DNA from: Mucor racemosus
Taxonomy: Eukaryota > Mucoromycota > Mucoromycetes > Mucorales > Mucoraceae
Reading direction: 5' to 3'
Length of the DNA stretch: 64,000 bases
NCBI GenBank assembly: GCA_027405735.1
Contig: JAPEHQ010000010.1
Location: forward strand, 682,001 to 746,000
Positions 1 through 12,411 of the stretch are shown one piece after another. The notes beneath the pieces are model-generated. The model was not told the origin of the DNA and made no database searches. It was given only the letters and a program-made list of their open reading frames with translations. Numbering within the stretch: position 1 is the first letter of the stretch; each line of letters opens with the position of its first letter. Made by a program: the position numbers and the translations under genes.

Positions 1-250
1 ATCAATAAATCACTGATAAATTGAGCCGAAAAAGCTTAATAAGCACTATTATAACAAATAGCAAAAATGGCATGAAATGAACAGACAACTTAAATAGTGT
101 ATACTCTTCATTATATACATATAAACTTTTGAAACAGTTACTCATCGAAGATATTTACTGTACAATATTGATATGATTTATTGAAAGAATTAATTTTATA
201 CAAAATGCTGGAATTTTCAGACTTTTTAAAGTTGTGCAAAATATAACTCA

Positions 251-1929
251 TTAGATCTTGGCTTGGAGTTGGATCTTGACGACCTTGACTTGAGTATATT
301 CAAGAAGAGCGTATTTACCGAGCTCCTTACCGAAACCAGATTGCTTGTAACCACCGAAAGGAGTAGATTGATCAAATACATCATAACAGTTAACCCACAT
401 GGTACCAGCTCTGACTTCATTGGTAACCTTGATAGCATCATCAAGATTTTGGGTATATACACCACCAGCTAAACCATAATCAGAGTCATTGGCAAGATCA
501 ATAGCTTCATCAATGGTCTTAAAAGTACCAATAGCAACAACAGGACCAAAGATTTCCTCACGCATAACACGCATGTTGTTATTACAGTTGATGAGAACAG
601 TAGGCTCAATATAGTAGCCCTTATTACCCCAACGCTTACCACCATAAGCAACCTTAGCACCTTCGTTCTTGCCAATGTCAATATAATTCAAGATTTTGTC
701 GAATTGAGATTTGTTGATTTGAGGACCTTGGAAAGTCTCATCATCGAAGGGATCTCCAATCTTGAGCTTCTTGGTTTCCTCAATAAAGAGTTGAACAAAC
801 TTATCGTGGACAGATTCATGAACAAAGATACGAGAACCAGCGTTACAACTTTGACCATGGTTATTGAAGATACCACCACAAGCCCAATAAGCACTGCTTT
901 CAAGATCAGCATCAGCAAGAACGATTTGAGCAGATTTACCACCCAATTCGAGTTGAAGTTTCTTGAGGTTACTACCAGCACTGCTTTCCATGATCTTACG
1001 ACCAGTAACAGTTGAACCGGTGAAAGCCATCTTACTGACCTTGGGATGAGCAGACAAGTAGTTACCAGTAGTGTGACCATAACCGGTAATGACATTAACA
1101 ACACCCTATTACATGCAATTGAGTATACTTAAATGCTAATACTATCATACAATAACTTACAGGAGGGAAGCCAGCTTCCTTGACAAGTTCACCAAACTTA
1201 AGAGTAGCCAATGGAGTAACTTCAGATGACTTTAAGACGACTATAATGAAAAGTTATGATAAATAAATGCTTTTTCTTTTCTTTAATAAAAGCATCTAAA
1301 GCTACTTACTACAATTGCCTGTTGCTAAAGCAGGAGCAAACTTCCATCCAGCCATCATTGTTGGATAATTCCAAGGAACAACGGCACCAACAACACCGAG
1401 AGCTTCATGACGAGTATAACACATTTTATCAAAGGTAGTATCGATAGTTTTACCGTGTATTTTATCAGCCCAACCAGCAAAATAACGATAACAACCAATT
1501 GATTCGGTAACATCAACATCACGAGCAACAACAAAAGATTTACCGTTATCAACAGCATCTAAAATAGCAATCTCATCCTTATCACGCTCCATCAAATCAG
1601 CAAGTCTGTTGAGAAGACGACCACGCTCAGCAGGAGCAACCTTTCTCCATGTCTTGTAATAGCAGTTGTATGCAGCTTCAACAGCAAGATTGACATCGTT
1701 CTCATCAGCAGAGTGAACTTTACAAATAACTTCTTCGTTAGCAGGGTTGATAGTCTCAATTAAAGGTCCGTGGCCAGGAACGAATTCATTGTTGATAAAG
1801 AGTTGTGTATGAACTGATAATATTCATGCTATTAGATATTTGACATTTTGTAATCTCATATGAAATATACATACCATTGGCTGTCTTTCCATTAGTTAAA
1901 CGAATAGTTTGAATATCTGCTTGAGTCAT
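251..1929 (-). CDS. NAD(P)-dependent aldehyde dehydrogenase
   Basis: Oxidises an aldehyde to its acid with NAD(P)+. No targeting peptide or peroxisomal tail is visible, so it is probably cytosolic. Exons in gene order: 1875-1929, 1310-1813, 1161-1240, 251-1105. The spliced frame is 497 residues, the usual length for the family. The protein starts MTQADIQTIR; the ATG at 1927-1929 is the only good start before the first short exon. The cofactor-fold motif FTGSTVTGR is followed by the general-base Glu in LELGGKS (about residue 266) and the catalytic Cys in HGQSCNAGSR (about residue 300), close to the classical 268/302 positions. The C-terminal EIFGPV and PFGGYKQSG motifs are intact. The family is certain; the physiological substrate cannot be read from sequence. 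The next gene upstream, the NoxR-like gene, is 1.6 kb away. Confidence 0.95.
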
Positions 1930-3537
1930 TTTCTTTATAAAGTAAAAATGTGTAAATAGATGAAAAAATAGCCTTGATCTTGGAAAACGACCTTTTTATA
2001 TTGATTCTCACAGTTTTAGTCACACATTTTGAAAGTCCTTGATATCTTTTGTATAGTTTGCATTAAATGACCATGCAAATAGGTTAGCATGACTGATCAT
2101 CATGAATATTACAATATTTATATATATATATATATATATACACGTTTCATGTATCGAAAAAGCGGCTTTGTCCTTCAATAGCAATGATTTAGTATAATTA
2201 AAAACTCTATATAACCAACTTGTGTTGATTTGATAATTTCAATGGTTAGTAATAGTTGCTAGTCCGCTGATTTCCAAACAGAGAAAGACGTGGGAAACAT
2301 GGAGTATGTGACAAATATCGGTTACACTGATTACAATTCTTACTTCCTAATCAAGTATATCTTTTATGCCTTTAGGACAAGTGTTGCCGCTGATCCTACT
2401 ATTTCCTATTTTGTGGATTAAGAAATTTACTATTATCAATAAGGTTTATATGTGATTCCTTATTTGTTCAATAAGCAAGAAAAACTCTACCGACTAGTAA
2501 GTTTTATTAATTATGGGAGGCGTCATTTGCTATATTTAACCAAAACAAATATCAGAGAAAAAAAAAAAAATCCCAGAAGGTTACTTTAGGGTCATGAATT
2601 CCCAGTGAAAATTTCTTCATATCGTTATTGTTGCAGTATGACGATTAAAAAAAGTTATACAAAAGAATGAAAAAAAATATGAGCATGCTGTAAACACTGG
2701 GAGACCTGCAGTGTATTCGTGTAGTTTTCTTGAAGGAAGATATTGCATATTAGGGCTGCTATTGCAAAATAGTAGGTACAATGATCATTCTTGAGCGCAA
2801 TGATCATTCTTGAGCGGGAAGGACGTTTTAAACACTCCATCTCTCCAAATAGTGTTAAATTTCTACAAACAAAAAATATATATTGACACTTTATCTAGTA
2901 CTATATATTTAATACAAGTATACCATGTATTACATCTGATTTGGTGTATACAAAACTCTTTAAAGTTAAACAGAATGATAATAAACTCATCGGCCGGAAG
3001 TCGAAATTTTGAGATCAAAGACATAATCCGTAGAGTATGTAATAAAACACATATCAAGTTACCTATAAAAGCTAACTCGCTTTTGTGCAGACTTCAATAG
3101 TATAATACATCGAATTATAAAATTACTAAAAAAAAAAGTTCTCTGCAAAAAAGTTCTTGCATATGACAAGTTATACAAAATAGCTGTTTCTAGGTCAAAA
3201 GCATATACCTCAGGTTGATGATGCAAATTAAACTAATAAATATCAAGTATATACTTTGGAGCTACAAAATAAGTATTTATTTGCAGTCTTAGTTGTAGAT
3301 TTTTCAGATATATTCTCTTTTCTGGGCCAAAATCTTTGATATTCTGATTTTTAACCAAAAAGAAATTTGCCCAAATTGACTCATTTGCAAATCTAGAGAG
3401 ATTTATTATATGATATGCATTATTATAGGCAAAGTATTATAAAATAAAGCCCAACAAAAAAACGAATTAATCAATATAAAGAACTTTGAGACATCAAAAT
3501 TTCACCTATTTTTAATTTATAATTAATGCTATTTTTA
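1930..3537. other. intergenic, no gene seen
   Basis: This AT-rich stretch lies between the aldehyde dehydrogenase start and the NoxR-like stop codon. It holds a TA microsatellite near 2120-2140 and one short tandem duplication (listed separately). The open frames at 2655-2840 and 2810-3100 overlap on opposite strands, have no recognisable motif and use skewed, low-complexity residues; I do not call them genes. Confidence 0.6.
2779..2816. repeat. 19-bp tandem duplication
   Basis: The unit CAATGATCATTCTTGAGCG occurs twice head to tail with no mismatch (2779-2797 and 2798-2816). It contains the palindrome ATGATCAT. It looks like a recent local duplication in non-coding DNA; no function is implied. 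Confidence 0.9.
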
Positions 3538-4968
3538 TTAAATCCAAATCTCTAATTTTTCTACAGCGGATTGCTTATGCTGATATCTTGTTTTATTGAT
3601 TTGCCTGGCCATATCAAGATCTTCATCATCAATAATGAGCACTTTTTCATGTTCTTCATCTTTATAAGCTAATTGAATGATATCAGGGTTAGTTTTAAAC
3701 TTCTCGGCTATTCTTGATTTTAATTCTTGGTAATTAATATCAATTGAGGTTAATAAAATCCGAGTGTCCGTGTGATGGCATTTAATTTTAAGTTTCCCAG
3801 CATTAGCTGAGGTATTACTAATAAGTGATGTCTGAGAAGAATTTGCACTAGTTGCAGGTGTTATACTTGCTGCACTGCTAAATGTGTTTCTATCTGATGG
3901 CGTATCAGTAGATTGTCGATGATTTTCTTTTAATTGTCTGATATCAGAACCAATGCCATTTTTATTAATAATATGTCTAGATGTGCATTTGCTTATACTT
4001 TGAGTTGGAGTAATTGGTGAGATTGGAGATTGTAACGACGATGAAGATGAAGATGGTGATAATGATTTAATTGGTATGGGACCTCCTCTTCCAGCATGTA
4101 GTGGCACCGACGATGATCCTTCTGAGGATGTTGTCATAGTGGGCTGATGTACTAAAATTGAATTCTTTCCTTTAGATACCGTATGAGATTGAGATATTAA
4201 TTTATCATGAAACATGTCAATGCCTTTTAATTGCCATAGTCTGATCTCCGAAGGACGAAAGAGTAATCCTGGTGGTATAGAATAGATAGAATAACCTTTA
4301 CCTCGACTACGAATAGCTTTATCAATGATATCATGCTCTTCTGTTTCTTTGGATTTTTGTGCATGATATAGATCTGTTAGACCAGAATCAATTTTACCCA
4401 AATAGAGTTGGCAAATACCTCTATTGAATAATATTTCACAAGAATATAAATGAAATTGAAGGCCTAATTGCTGATAATTGATGAGGTTATTTCCTCGTAG
4501 TTTTTGAAAGGCGCTATCAAAATCGTTTTTTGCTGATTCCATATTTCCCAGTAAAAATAAGGACACACCTCTTTGAAAGTATCCAGCAGCAAAATATGGA
4601 TCTTTTGCAACTGCTACACTATATGCTTTAATCTATTATGATAATTTTAGTATTTTTTTTATACATTTGAATCCTAGTGAACGTACAGCTCTTTTGTGAT
4701 CATTTAAAATGGAAAAAATAGAGCCAATGTTAAAATGCATTTTCGCATTATCGGCTATGCTCTAACCTAGAAAGAACCTTAGTTATAAATTCAATTAATT
4801 CATACTTTATTGCTATTACAATGAATTTTCTCAAAGCTCCATCATAATTACTATCATCAAAAGCATCGCATGCTTTCTGCCATTGTTCCAATTCAAACTA
4901 ACATTTGAGCAATATTTTTAACATTTGAAACGACGGAATTTGCAAAAACTTCATACCTTGAAAGCCAT
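3538..4968 (-). CDS. noxR: NoxR / p67phox-like TPR-PB1 NADPH oxidase regulator
   Basis: Cytosolic activator of NADPH oxidase in animals (p67phox) and filamentous fungi (NoxR). Exons in gene order: 4957-4968, 4820-4897, 4687-4761, 3538-4632; spliced length 419 aa, starting MAFKFELEQW. The first half is a TPR array that follows p67phox closely, with FNIG, YFQRG and the LRGNNLINYQQLGLQF segment, then GYSIYSIPPGLLFRPSEIR, which corresponds to the p67phox stretch leading to its activation domain. Residues about 170-290 are Ser/Thr-rich and probably disordered. The C-terminal 90 residues form a PB1 domain with an acidic OPCA-type motif (YKDEEHEKVLIIDDEDL). No SH3 domain is present, as in fungal NoxR. 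It is divergent from GPN1, with 318 bp between start codons. The family call is strong. Whether the genome also encodes the oxidase cannot be seen here. Confidence 0.9.
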
Positions 4969-5286
4969 TTAATATTGTTATTCTTAAAGTAAAAAGAAGA
5001 AGAAGAGGGTGATGATGAATATTTACAACCTTTTTATTGTATTTACATTTGGTTTCATGATATAAAACATCTTATGCCCTAATGATATCAAGTAAAACGA
5101 TACATTGTCTCCTCTTTAAAAAGCTAAATACAGTGCAGCAGTATAATGGAGTACCTTGCAGTGCATCTAGAGGTGACTCGAATGTGACCCTCTTGCTTCT
5201 TTCCTGAGTAAGCAAAGAGGTTGAAATGGAACCGAAGATTAGAGAAAAAAAAGTTTGCTTTCAAAAAAACAACAAAAGATTTAGAC
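4969..5286. promoter_or_regulatory. shared intergenic region of NoxR-like gene and GPN1
   Basis: Only 318 bp separate the two divergent ATG codons, so both promoters must lie here or overlap the genes. A purine-rich AAGAAGAAGAAGAG tract sits near 4990-5005. No specific factor site is claimed. Confidence 0.5.
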
Positions 5287-6641
5287 ATGTCAGCCGAGAA
5301 TACCGAAAAAAAGCAACCTCCTGTCATTCTTTGCATTGGTATGGCTGGTTCTGGAAAGACCACTTTTATGCAGGTAAATATTGATGATTTATTCAAATTA
5401 TTCCGTTTATTAACATAATATCGAAACACGTTATATAGAGAATTAATGCTCATCTTCATGAGAAAAAGACTCCTCCTTATGTCTTGAATCTCGATCCTGC
5501 AGTCTCCTCTCTTCCTTTTACTGCCAATATCGATATTAGAGATACTGTCAATTATAAAGAAGTTATGAAACAGTAATGTGTTGACATGTAATTGATTCGA
5601 ATATCATTTATACTGACATTTTAATAGATATAATCTCGGTCCAAATGGTGGTATTTTGACTAGTCTCAATTTATTCACAACTAAGTTTGATCAAGTCCTT
5701 AATCTTGTCGCTAAGCGTTCAGAAAGCGTCAGGTAAATTACAATTGAAGAAAAAACTACGCAAAATCACAATTTAATCAAAGGTTTTTGTAGCAACATTT
5801 TAGTTGATACACCTGGACAGATCGAAATTTTTACATGGTCAGCATCTGGTGCAATTATTACTGATACATTGGCTGCATCATATCCCACCATGATTGCTTA
5901 TATTATTGATACACCTCGCACTACTTCACCAGCAACATTTATGAGCAATATGTTGTACGCCTGTAGTATCCTTTATAAGACCAAATTACCATTTATCTTG
6001 GTTTTCAACAAAACTGATGTAGTATCACACGATTTTGCAGTTGAATGGATGACTGATTTCGAGAAATTCCAAGAAGCTCTCAGTCAAGATACCACTTATA
6101 TGAGTAGCTTAATGTCATCTATGAGTTTGGTTTTGGATGAATTTTATAACCATCTTAAAGTTGTGGGTGTTTCTGCTGTTACAGGTGCAGGTATTGATGA
6201 CTTCTTCCAAGCTGTGGAAGAAGCCGCAGATGAATATGAAGTAGAATATAAACCTGAAATTGAAAGAATGATTCGTGAAAAGATGGCCAAAGAAGAAAAG
6301 AACAGAGAAAAGCAATTAAATAAATTAATGAAGGATATGAAAATGTCAAAGGGCTCTGAAGTCCCATTAAACAAAGAACGTTAGTTGATCATTTCACTTT
6401 TTTATTTCTGTAGTATATTGACATATTTTCATTAGACAATTTAGAAGATGATCGATGGGATGATGCTGAAGCAGAAGAAGAAGAAGAGGAGGAGGAGGAA
6501 GACTACGAGGAAGATGATGATGAATATGATAGCGATCAAAACCCATTACCAAGTGCCTCAAAATATCCTCCTTCTAAAGCTCAAAAGGAAGAAGACGAGA
6601 AATTCAAGAATTGGTTATCTCACACTAAAGATAGCATGTAA
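5287..6641 (+). CDS. GPN1: GPN-loop GTPase 1 (XAB1/Npa3), RNA polymerase II assembly and import
   Basis: GPN1 is a cytoplasmic GTPase needed for assembly and nuclear import of RNA polymerase II. Exons 5287-5373, 5439-5572, 5628-5732, 5793-6379, 6436-6641 give 372 aa, matching the family length of about 370. Features in order: P-loop GMAGSGKTT (residues about 18-26), the GPN loop GPNGG, the switch motif DTPGQIE, base-recognition NKTD, and an acidic tail encoded by exon 5 with a run of nine Glu. The ATG at 5287 (MSAENTEKK) is chosen because the frame upstream has no ATG, and P-loop spacing from this start is normal. The opposite-strand NoxR-like gene shares its upstream region. Confidence 0.96.
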
Positions 6642-7097
6642 AAATAAAAAATAAAATATTCTGCGCATCATTACGGCGCAGCATACTGTTAATATTTAAA
6701 GATTTTTTAATGACCAAAACAGACAATTTTCATTATGCTACATGATAATACAAAATGACCATCAGATGCTACTCTTTCTCACGATATTTCTTGTTTCTAT
6801 TATTACTTTGTAAAAAGTAAACATTTGCGACAATCAATATATATAGATATATATTTATTTAATATTGTCCGCTGTTGTAATCATTCATCGTATTTCGTAT
6901 GAAAATTGTACCTTGAGATCAAACAATGACATAATTAATTTGGTTAAAATTGTCTAAAGCAATTCATTATATAAAATCAACTTTAGAATTCAAAAAAAAC
7001 ACACAATCTTTGTAGACATTTCACGTAAATTTATAGACATATGTTCATTTTTTTAATGCGTTGAATCATGGATTTTTGACAAATTAAAATAAGCAAT
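6642..7097. other. intergenic between convergent GPN1 and SKP1
   Basis: These 456 bp hold the 3' flanks of two convergent genes. Several AATAAA-like and T-rich stretches are present (for example just after the GPN1 stop). No other gene or RNA is seen. Confidence 0.6.
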
Positions 7098-7816
7098 TTA
7101 ACGATCCTCGGCCCATTCCTGATTGATAAATTTGTCAGATTTATAATACACATGAATATTGTGAATAGACTTACGTTTTCCTTCTTGATTTGTGCTTCCT
7201 CCTCAGGAGTAAAGTCATTGGTAATGTTGAAGGTACGACGGATTTCCTCAGCACTCTTACCCTTGATCATGTTGGCAACACTCTTACATCCAACATCAAG
7301 AAGAGGCTTGATATCGAGGTAATTAGCAGCCTATTTATCAACCAACCATCAGTTACTTTCAATAAACAAAAGAAAAATTAAACCGTGTTTTTTTTGTGCT
7401 CTTACCAAAATGATATCAAATAAGGTCTCTTGATCAACTTCCATGTATTTTTGGTCCCATTCTTCGATATCGGTATTACGTCTTTCTTGATCATCTTGAG
7501 TAGCAGGGTCTTCACGATGATGAGTACACCATTCAATGACCTGTTGCAAGAATTAATAAGAGTACTCATTATTCAATTGTTTATAAAAGTTACCTTTCCC
7601 AAGACCTTTGAAGTAACGTTGGGAAGAGGAATAGGAGCATCAGAATCTCCAATATCTATAAAAATACAGTTGATAAATAACAAGCTTATTATGGAAATAA
7701 TGAAAAACTTTTCTTTTATTACCTTCTAACATGTTCTTGATTAAAACTGAACGCTCAGCAACATCCTTATCAACCTTAAACTCTTCGTTATCTGAACTCA
7801 AAAGGTGTACACTCAT
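7098..7816 (-). CDS. SKP1: Skp1, SCF ubiquitin ligase adaptor
   Basis: Adaptor that links F-box proteins to cullin in SCF ubiquitin ligases; it also serves other F-box complexes. Exons in gene order: 7723-7816, 7594-7655, 7406-7540, 7175-7330, 7098-7118 give 155 aa. The N-terminal BTB/POZ-type fold ([15 protein letters not shown], then [11 protein letters not shown]) is followed by the C-terminal dimerisation/F-box-binding region ([27 protein letters not shown] broken into its helices) and the invariant ending WAEDR. Four introns of 53-75 bp interrupt this small gene and the last exon encodes only six residues. A candidate partner, an F-box/WD protein, lies at 59.7-61.9 kb in this window. Confidence 0.97.
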
Positions 7817-8339
7817 TTTATATTTTTAAATTTACAAAGAAATATTTGTTTGATAAAAAGAGAAAAAACGAATGAAATGGATGAAAAGAATGAATATATA
7901 CAATTAGGACTTCTAAAGACATTTTAGTGTACGTCACCTCCTTTAGAATGCACTGTATATTTCGTGATTCGAGAGGAGAAAGACTGACATAAACGAATGA
8001 AATGTTCCTATTGATCGATAAGAAATATCTACATACACGCAGTGTCAAAAGGTTTCCACCGAGCAAAAGAAAGATAATGAAGACTGTCAACATTTAACGC
8101 ATAGCATTCGATTCCATGTTACATTTAGTACTGTTATGTACATGCAAATGCTTGGTGTAATGTGTGCTTCAAAAAGCCAACTTTTCTTAATTTTATAATC
8201 TCCCCCCAATAAATTTTCAGGACCAACTAATATTTATTGACCACAAAATTTAAGCATTGTGATACGAAAAAAAGAGTTGTATATCATTCTACAGTTTATA
8301 CTTTTTTGCTTTCTTCTTCTAAATCTGCTCAATAAATAT
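7817..8339. promoter_or_regulatory. shared upstream region of SKP1 and the AFI1-like gene
   Basis: These 523 bp lie between divergent start codons. The open frame on the minus strand at 7818-8093 is Leu/Phe-rich without domain features and is taken as chance. No defined motif is claimed. Confidence 0.45.
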
Positions 8340-10763
8340 ATGTCAATAAATAATAATAAACACGTTCAATATATTCTGCTGGCAGAATTTGATATCGATA
8401 AAGGCGCAAATCTAAAATATCAATATCCACATGAAACAGGAACTGACGAACAGTAAGTTCTCAAGTGAAAAACTCATCTTGTCTCTTAACAAAAAAAGTG
8501 TAGTATTTTGTCTGAACTCATGCTTCCAGATGGTGCTCACTTGAGGGCAGAGGATTGGACCATTTTTTGTCTTAATCAGTTGACACCAGATCCCAATCAA
8601 GACATTGAGCAGGTAAAATCTGATTCAGAAAAGCCTTTGTTGTATGTATTGAACTTGGTCAGAACAAAACACGATGCTACTGCCAGAAGGTAAATCTATT
8701 CAGAATTATGCAATTATACCATTACTAATTGATTTATATACAGAGGTGCAAGAGTAAAAGCTATGGCTATTTGCACAAGACATCAATATCTTCATATTTA
8801 CAAGGTATAAAAGAGAAACAATTAGGATATTTGGACTTACTAACCTCCTCTCATATAGCCAGTATTACTATTAGCTATGGAAAAGTATTTCGAAAACCCT
8901 AGCTTGGAAATTTTGGAATCATTATTTGAGGCTGTCAATTCAATGGATCTGTCAAGAATGCCAAAATTTACATGGCATGAGAGACAAATTTTAAGAGCAT
9001 CTGACAATAAAACTATGTTTGAAGAGATGTTTATCGACGAGACAAATAACAGTGGCATGGAAGAAATCAATATCATGGAAGATACAGAATCGAGTAGAAT
9101 GAGAAGAGGCACTTATATTGATCTTGCATCAGGACATGTCCGTGAAAAAATACCTTCATTGAGTAAAGACAGACACTTTTTTGAGACTAAAATTGAATAT
9201 GATGGTATCAAACTACCTATTAAAATTCCTCTTACTGTCAACGCAGAGGAAGTTGGAGATGTAGGTGCTATTTTATTGTATGTTTACGATTAACATAATG
9301 CTCAATTATCATCTACTAGTTCTCGGTCATCAAGTTGATCAACACATTTACACCAAATGCTAATCATCCTGGCTCTCCAAATCCACATCATCCGCATTTG
9401 GATAGTAGTGGATCATATACACATCCTATCATGCTTTTATTAAATGCTTTATTAACACAAAAAAGAATTGTCTTTCTCGGTTATGGACATCCATCAGGAG
9501 AAGTGGCAAATTACGTACTAGCAGCTTGTGCTTTGGGCAGTGGTTGTGGTACGGTTTTGAAAGGATTTACAGAACGTGCATTTCCATATACCAATTTGAC
9601 CAGTGTCGATGATCTATTGAAATGGTAATTGCATACACACACATTCTAATTATATACATTTTGCTAAATCAATCTCTTGTAAAAAGTCCTGGTTTCATTG
9701 CAGGTGTGACAAATCCAACATACGAAGAACATACAAGTTGGTGGGATGTTCTTTGCAATATTAGTACAGGAAAAATTACTGTCAGCGATCACATTGAGGC
9801 TAATCACGCCTTTACAACTGGTAGAAAACAATCAATTGCTTTATCTGACGATGCTACTATAGCAGCAGCATCTGCTTTCACTTCTTTATCATTAGGCCGC
9901 AGTGCAAGCATGTCATCACATCAATATAAACAACAGCAAGGGATGCAATCATCATTACAATTACAACTGCAACAACAGCAAGATTTAAGAGACAGCGATG
10001 TTGAGTTTATGAATGAGGTAATGGCATCGATTCAGGCACATTATGGTGAAACATCCATTCGAGCTAAATTTCAAGATTATGTGTTTCGATTTGTCCGATT
10101 AGCAGGATTATACGAAAAGCAAATGTATGGTCAAACACAAATTGGATGGAATTCCAGTGAAACACCTCTGGGATACGGGCCAGTGTTCCAAGATGAAGCC
10201 TCAAAACAAAGAGAGCTTAATGCAAATGCTAGTCGTATTGAAGGATGGAGACAATCAATATCCTACAAATACTATCAAAGGGTAAAAATCAAAACAAGCT
10301 TTATGAGTGGCAACATTATTGATTTAGTTGAATAGGATTTAAACCATTGGTTGCAGAATTCTTGCATCAAGAATTTAGATGTTTATAGGCAGATCAGTAA
10401 ATTGAAAAGACTGAGACAAATGCCTGACAGCGAGGTAACTTCCATCTATGAAGCATTTTTAAGCAGCATCATCACACATCGTCAAATGATAGAGGTAGTG
10501 AAAGAGTTTTTTTTTTGGTTTACTGAATAATTACTAACAACATACATTAGTTTTTATCATTTTTACCTCAACATCAAGGTGGTTTATCGCCATTGGGTGC
10601 TGGATTGTTCCATTCAAACCCTCATATTAGAAAACAAGCCGTTGACCTATTCCGTAGATTAGAACGTAGCCCAATCGGTCTCAAATTCGTACAAGATCTT
10701 TCTAGATTTCAACGAATTGCATATGAAAGACAAGCTTCTGTCGTCAGTCATGATTCTCAATAA
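8340..10763 (+). CDS. AFI1: Afi1/MesA-type DENN protein, polarity and vesicle traffic
   Basis: Homologue of yeast Afi1 (Arf3-interacting) and Aspergillus MesA, which act at the plasma membrane in polarised growth. Exons 8340-8452, 8504-8689, 8744-8804, 8859-9260, 9320-9624, 9687-10281, 10336-10494, 10551-10763 give 677 aa. The N-terminal Arf3-docking/upper DENN part begins [14 protein letters not shown] and has [11 protein letters not shown]; the core DENN region includes [18 protein letters not shown] and [11 protein letters not shown]. The donor at 9261 (GTAGGT), not the GTATGT at 9278, keeps the frame and yields EEVGDFSVIKLI. A Gln-rich low-complexity insert (about residues 430-460) separates the DENN core from the C-terminal helical part. 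The start ATG at 8340 is the first in frame next to the conserved N-terminus. Confidence 0.92.
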
Positions 10764-12294
10764 TTTCCCAACTTTAACTATATATCCTTGATCACTTTTT
10801 TATCATAATAAATAATTTTCTTAATAAATATAATATTTAATGATTATTTAAAACAAAGCGTTAAAGTACTGAAATATGTACGTCTAGCATCTGAACTTTG
10901 TAGTAAAACATGTTTATCCTGTTTAAGAGCATGAAAAGGGAGCATTATTATGCATGTCAATCATCTGAAAAAAGCAAATTGCCAAAGGATTATTTCGTTT
11001 TTACTAATAATGCATAAAATGATGTTTACTTATTAATTTCAATCGTGGTCATTACTATACATGCTGGCTTTGGCTCAGTCGTCGCCGCTATTTTTAACTT
11101 GAAATAGCCCGCAAAATCGCAAACCCCACTCAAAAAAAGTGGGCGTTTTATTTCTACCACCTAACTAGTAAATTAATTTGGTGCTAGAATTATAGCACTA
11201 AATACTATTACAGCTGTAGCATATATTCTGAAACTTTCAGCCAATTTGGATCAATATTCATTGATTGCAAGCATCTTTCCAGTTGTTTTTTTTATTTAAA
11301 CAGAGGAAGAGGTGGTTTCGGCACCCCATATTTATTGATAACTTACTGTGTATTATAAGCCGTTAAACGGTAAAATAAATTATTTGAATTTGTATTAAAT
11401 ATGAGAAACTGTTTGCAGAAATACCGGCTTTATTGCATGATATGTGGAGCATATTATTTGAATTTGGTGTTATATTCCAAAATATTACTATCTAAATATT
11501 AATAAAACCTGCTTAAAAAACCGTTTACATGCCATAGAAAATACATACTTCCGTTGTAAACACAAAAAGAAAGAAAGAAATATAATTGAATGCAAGGGTT
11601 GTTTATAAAAAAATGCTTGTTTTCCCCATGGAATTTTCTTAAAAATGAATGTAAACCAGCAAAATGTTTGAAAAAATTGTAGAAATGCTCTATTTTCAAT
11701 TTTAGTCGAGATCCGGCATCATTGTTGTATTTAAACTTTGAGGAACTTGTATAGATAACTTGGCTGTAGAATAATTCAATAGAAAGTGCAGGTGTATCTA
11801 AAAAAAAATGGCAATTTCCGAATTGAAATGGCCTGAAATGGCTCATAATAAGGAATCAGAGAAAATACAACTGACAAAAAACTGATACCCAATGTACGTC
11901 GAGGTCAAGATTGATAAAAGGTGCATTCAATGTATACTGGAAAACTCAACATTTTGATGGATAGAAATTACAGGGCCAAGATGTTGTGTTTGCCTCAGGA
12001 TTTTTAAAAGGGTTTAAAAGCATACTTCATCAAACTTACTTAGATGTTAAATACTCACTATATGCTATTAGTATCATCTTGTTTTTTACTTAATTATTGC
12101 ATTATTAAAAATCAAGCTTCCCATAGCTTATAACAATGACAATAATGGGATATTTCTGATTTTAGATCGACATTTATCATAAGGCGGGTTGACGATACGT
12201 TTGATACTACTACTGTAGATGGAGCCAGTCAATTTAATTTATTATAGAATTTGAATGCAAATACCCAAATACCGAGGACCCATTTGTAAGTACT
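10764..12294. other. intergenic, partly repeat-derived
   Basis: AT-rich DNA downstream of the AFI1-like gene. It holds one copy of dispersed repeat family 2 (11050-11330, listed) and otherwise no gene. The minus-strand open frame 11499-11846 is Phe-rich with no recognisable domain and is not called. Confidence 0.5.
11050..11330 (+). repeat. dispersed repeat family 2, copy 1 (partial)
   Basis: Shares long stretches with 38870-39060 and 52660-52915 in the same orientation. Recognisable shared blocks are AAAAAGTGGGCG, ACTATTACAGCT, CAATATTCATTGA and CAGAGGAA in the same order. Copy 1 stops being alignable after about 11330, whereas copies 2 and 3 continue. Confidence 0.7.
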
Positions 12295-12297
12295 TAA

Positions 12298-12411
12298 GTT
12301 GGTTTTGGTAATGCATTGAATAAATTGGCTTCTTGGGACAAAGAGGAGAGCAAAAAGGCGGCAATAGTAGGTTCCAGTGATGGCCATGTTTATGTTTATG
12401 ATATTGGATAA
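12298..12411 (+). pseudogene. WD40-repeat gene fragment (relic)
   Basis: In one frame the sequence reads VGFGNALNKLASWDKEE then KKAAIVGSSDGHVYVYDIG and a stop at 12409-12411. The GSSDGHVYVYD block is typical of a WD-repeat blade. A stop codon (12295-12297) lies directly upstream in frame and no start or further blades are visible. It abuts the edge of repeat copy A. It may be a captured or abandoned fragment, or the last exon of a gene whose other exons I cannot recognise. Confidence 0.4.

Noticed and set aside
2810..3100. Overlapping opposite-strand frames downstream of the aldehyde dehydrogenase region
   Set aside because: Low-complexity AT-driven composition, mutual overlap and no motif.
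9278..9319. Donor GTATGT at 9278 in the AFI1-like gene
   Set aside because: It breaks the frame into exon 5. The donor at 9261 keeps the frame and gives the conserved EEVGDFS junction.
11499..11846. A 115-residue minus-strand frame
   Set aside because: Phe/His-rich with no domain, no homologous feature and no supporting splice context.
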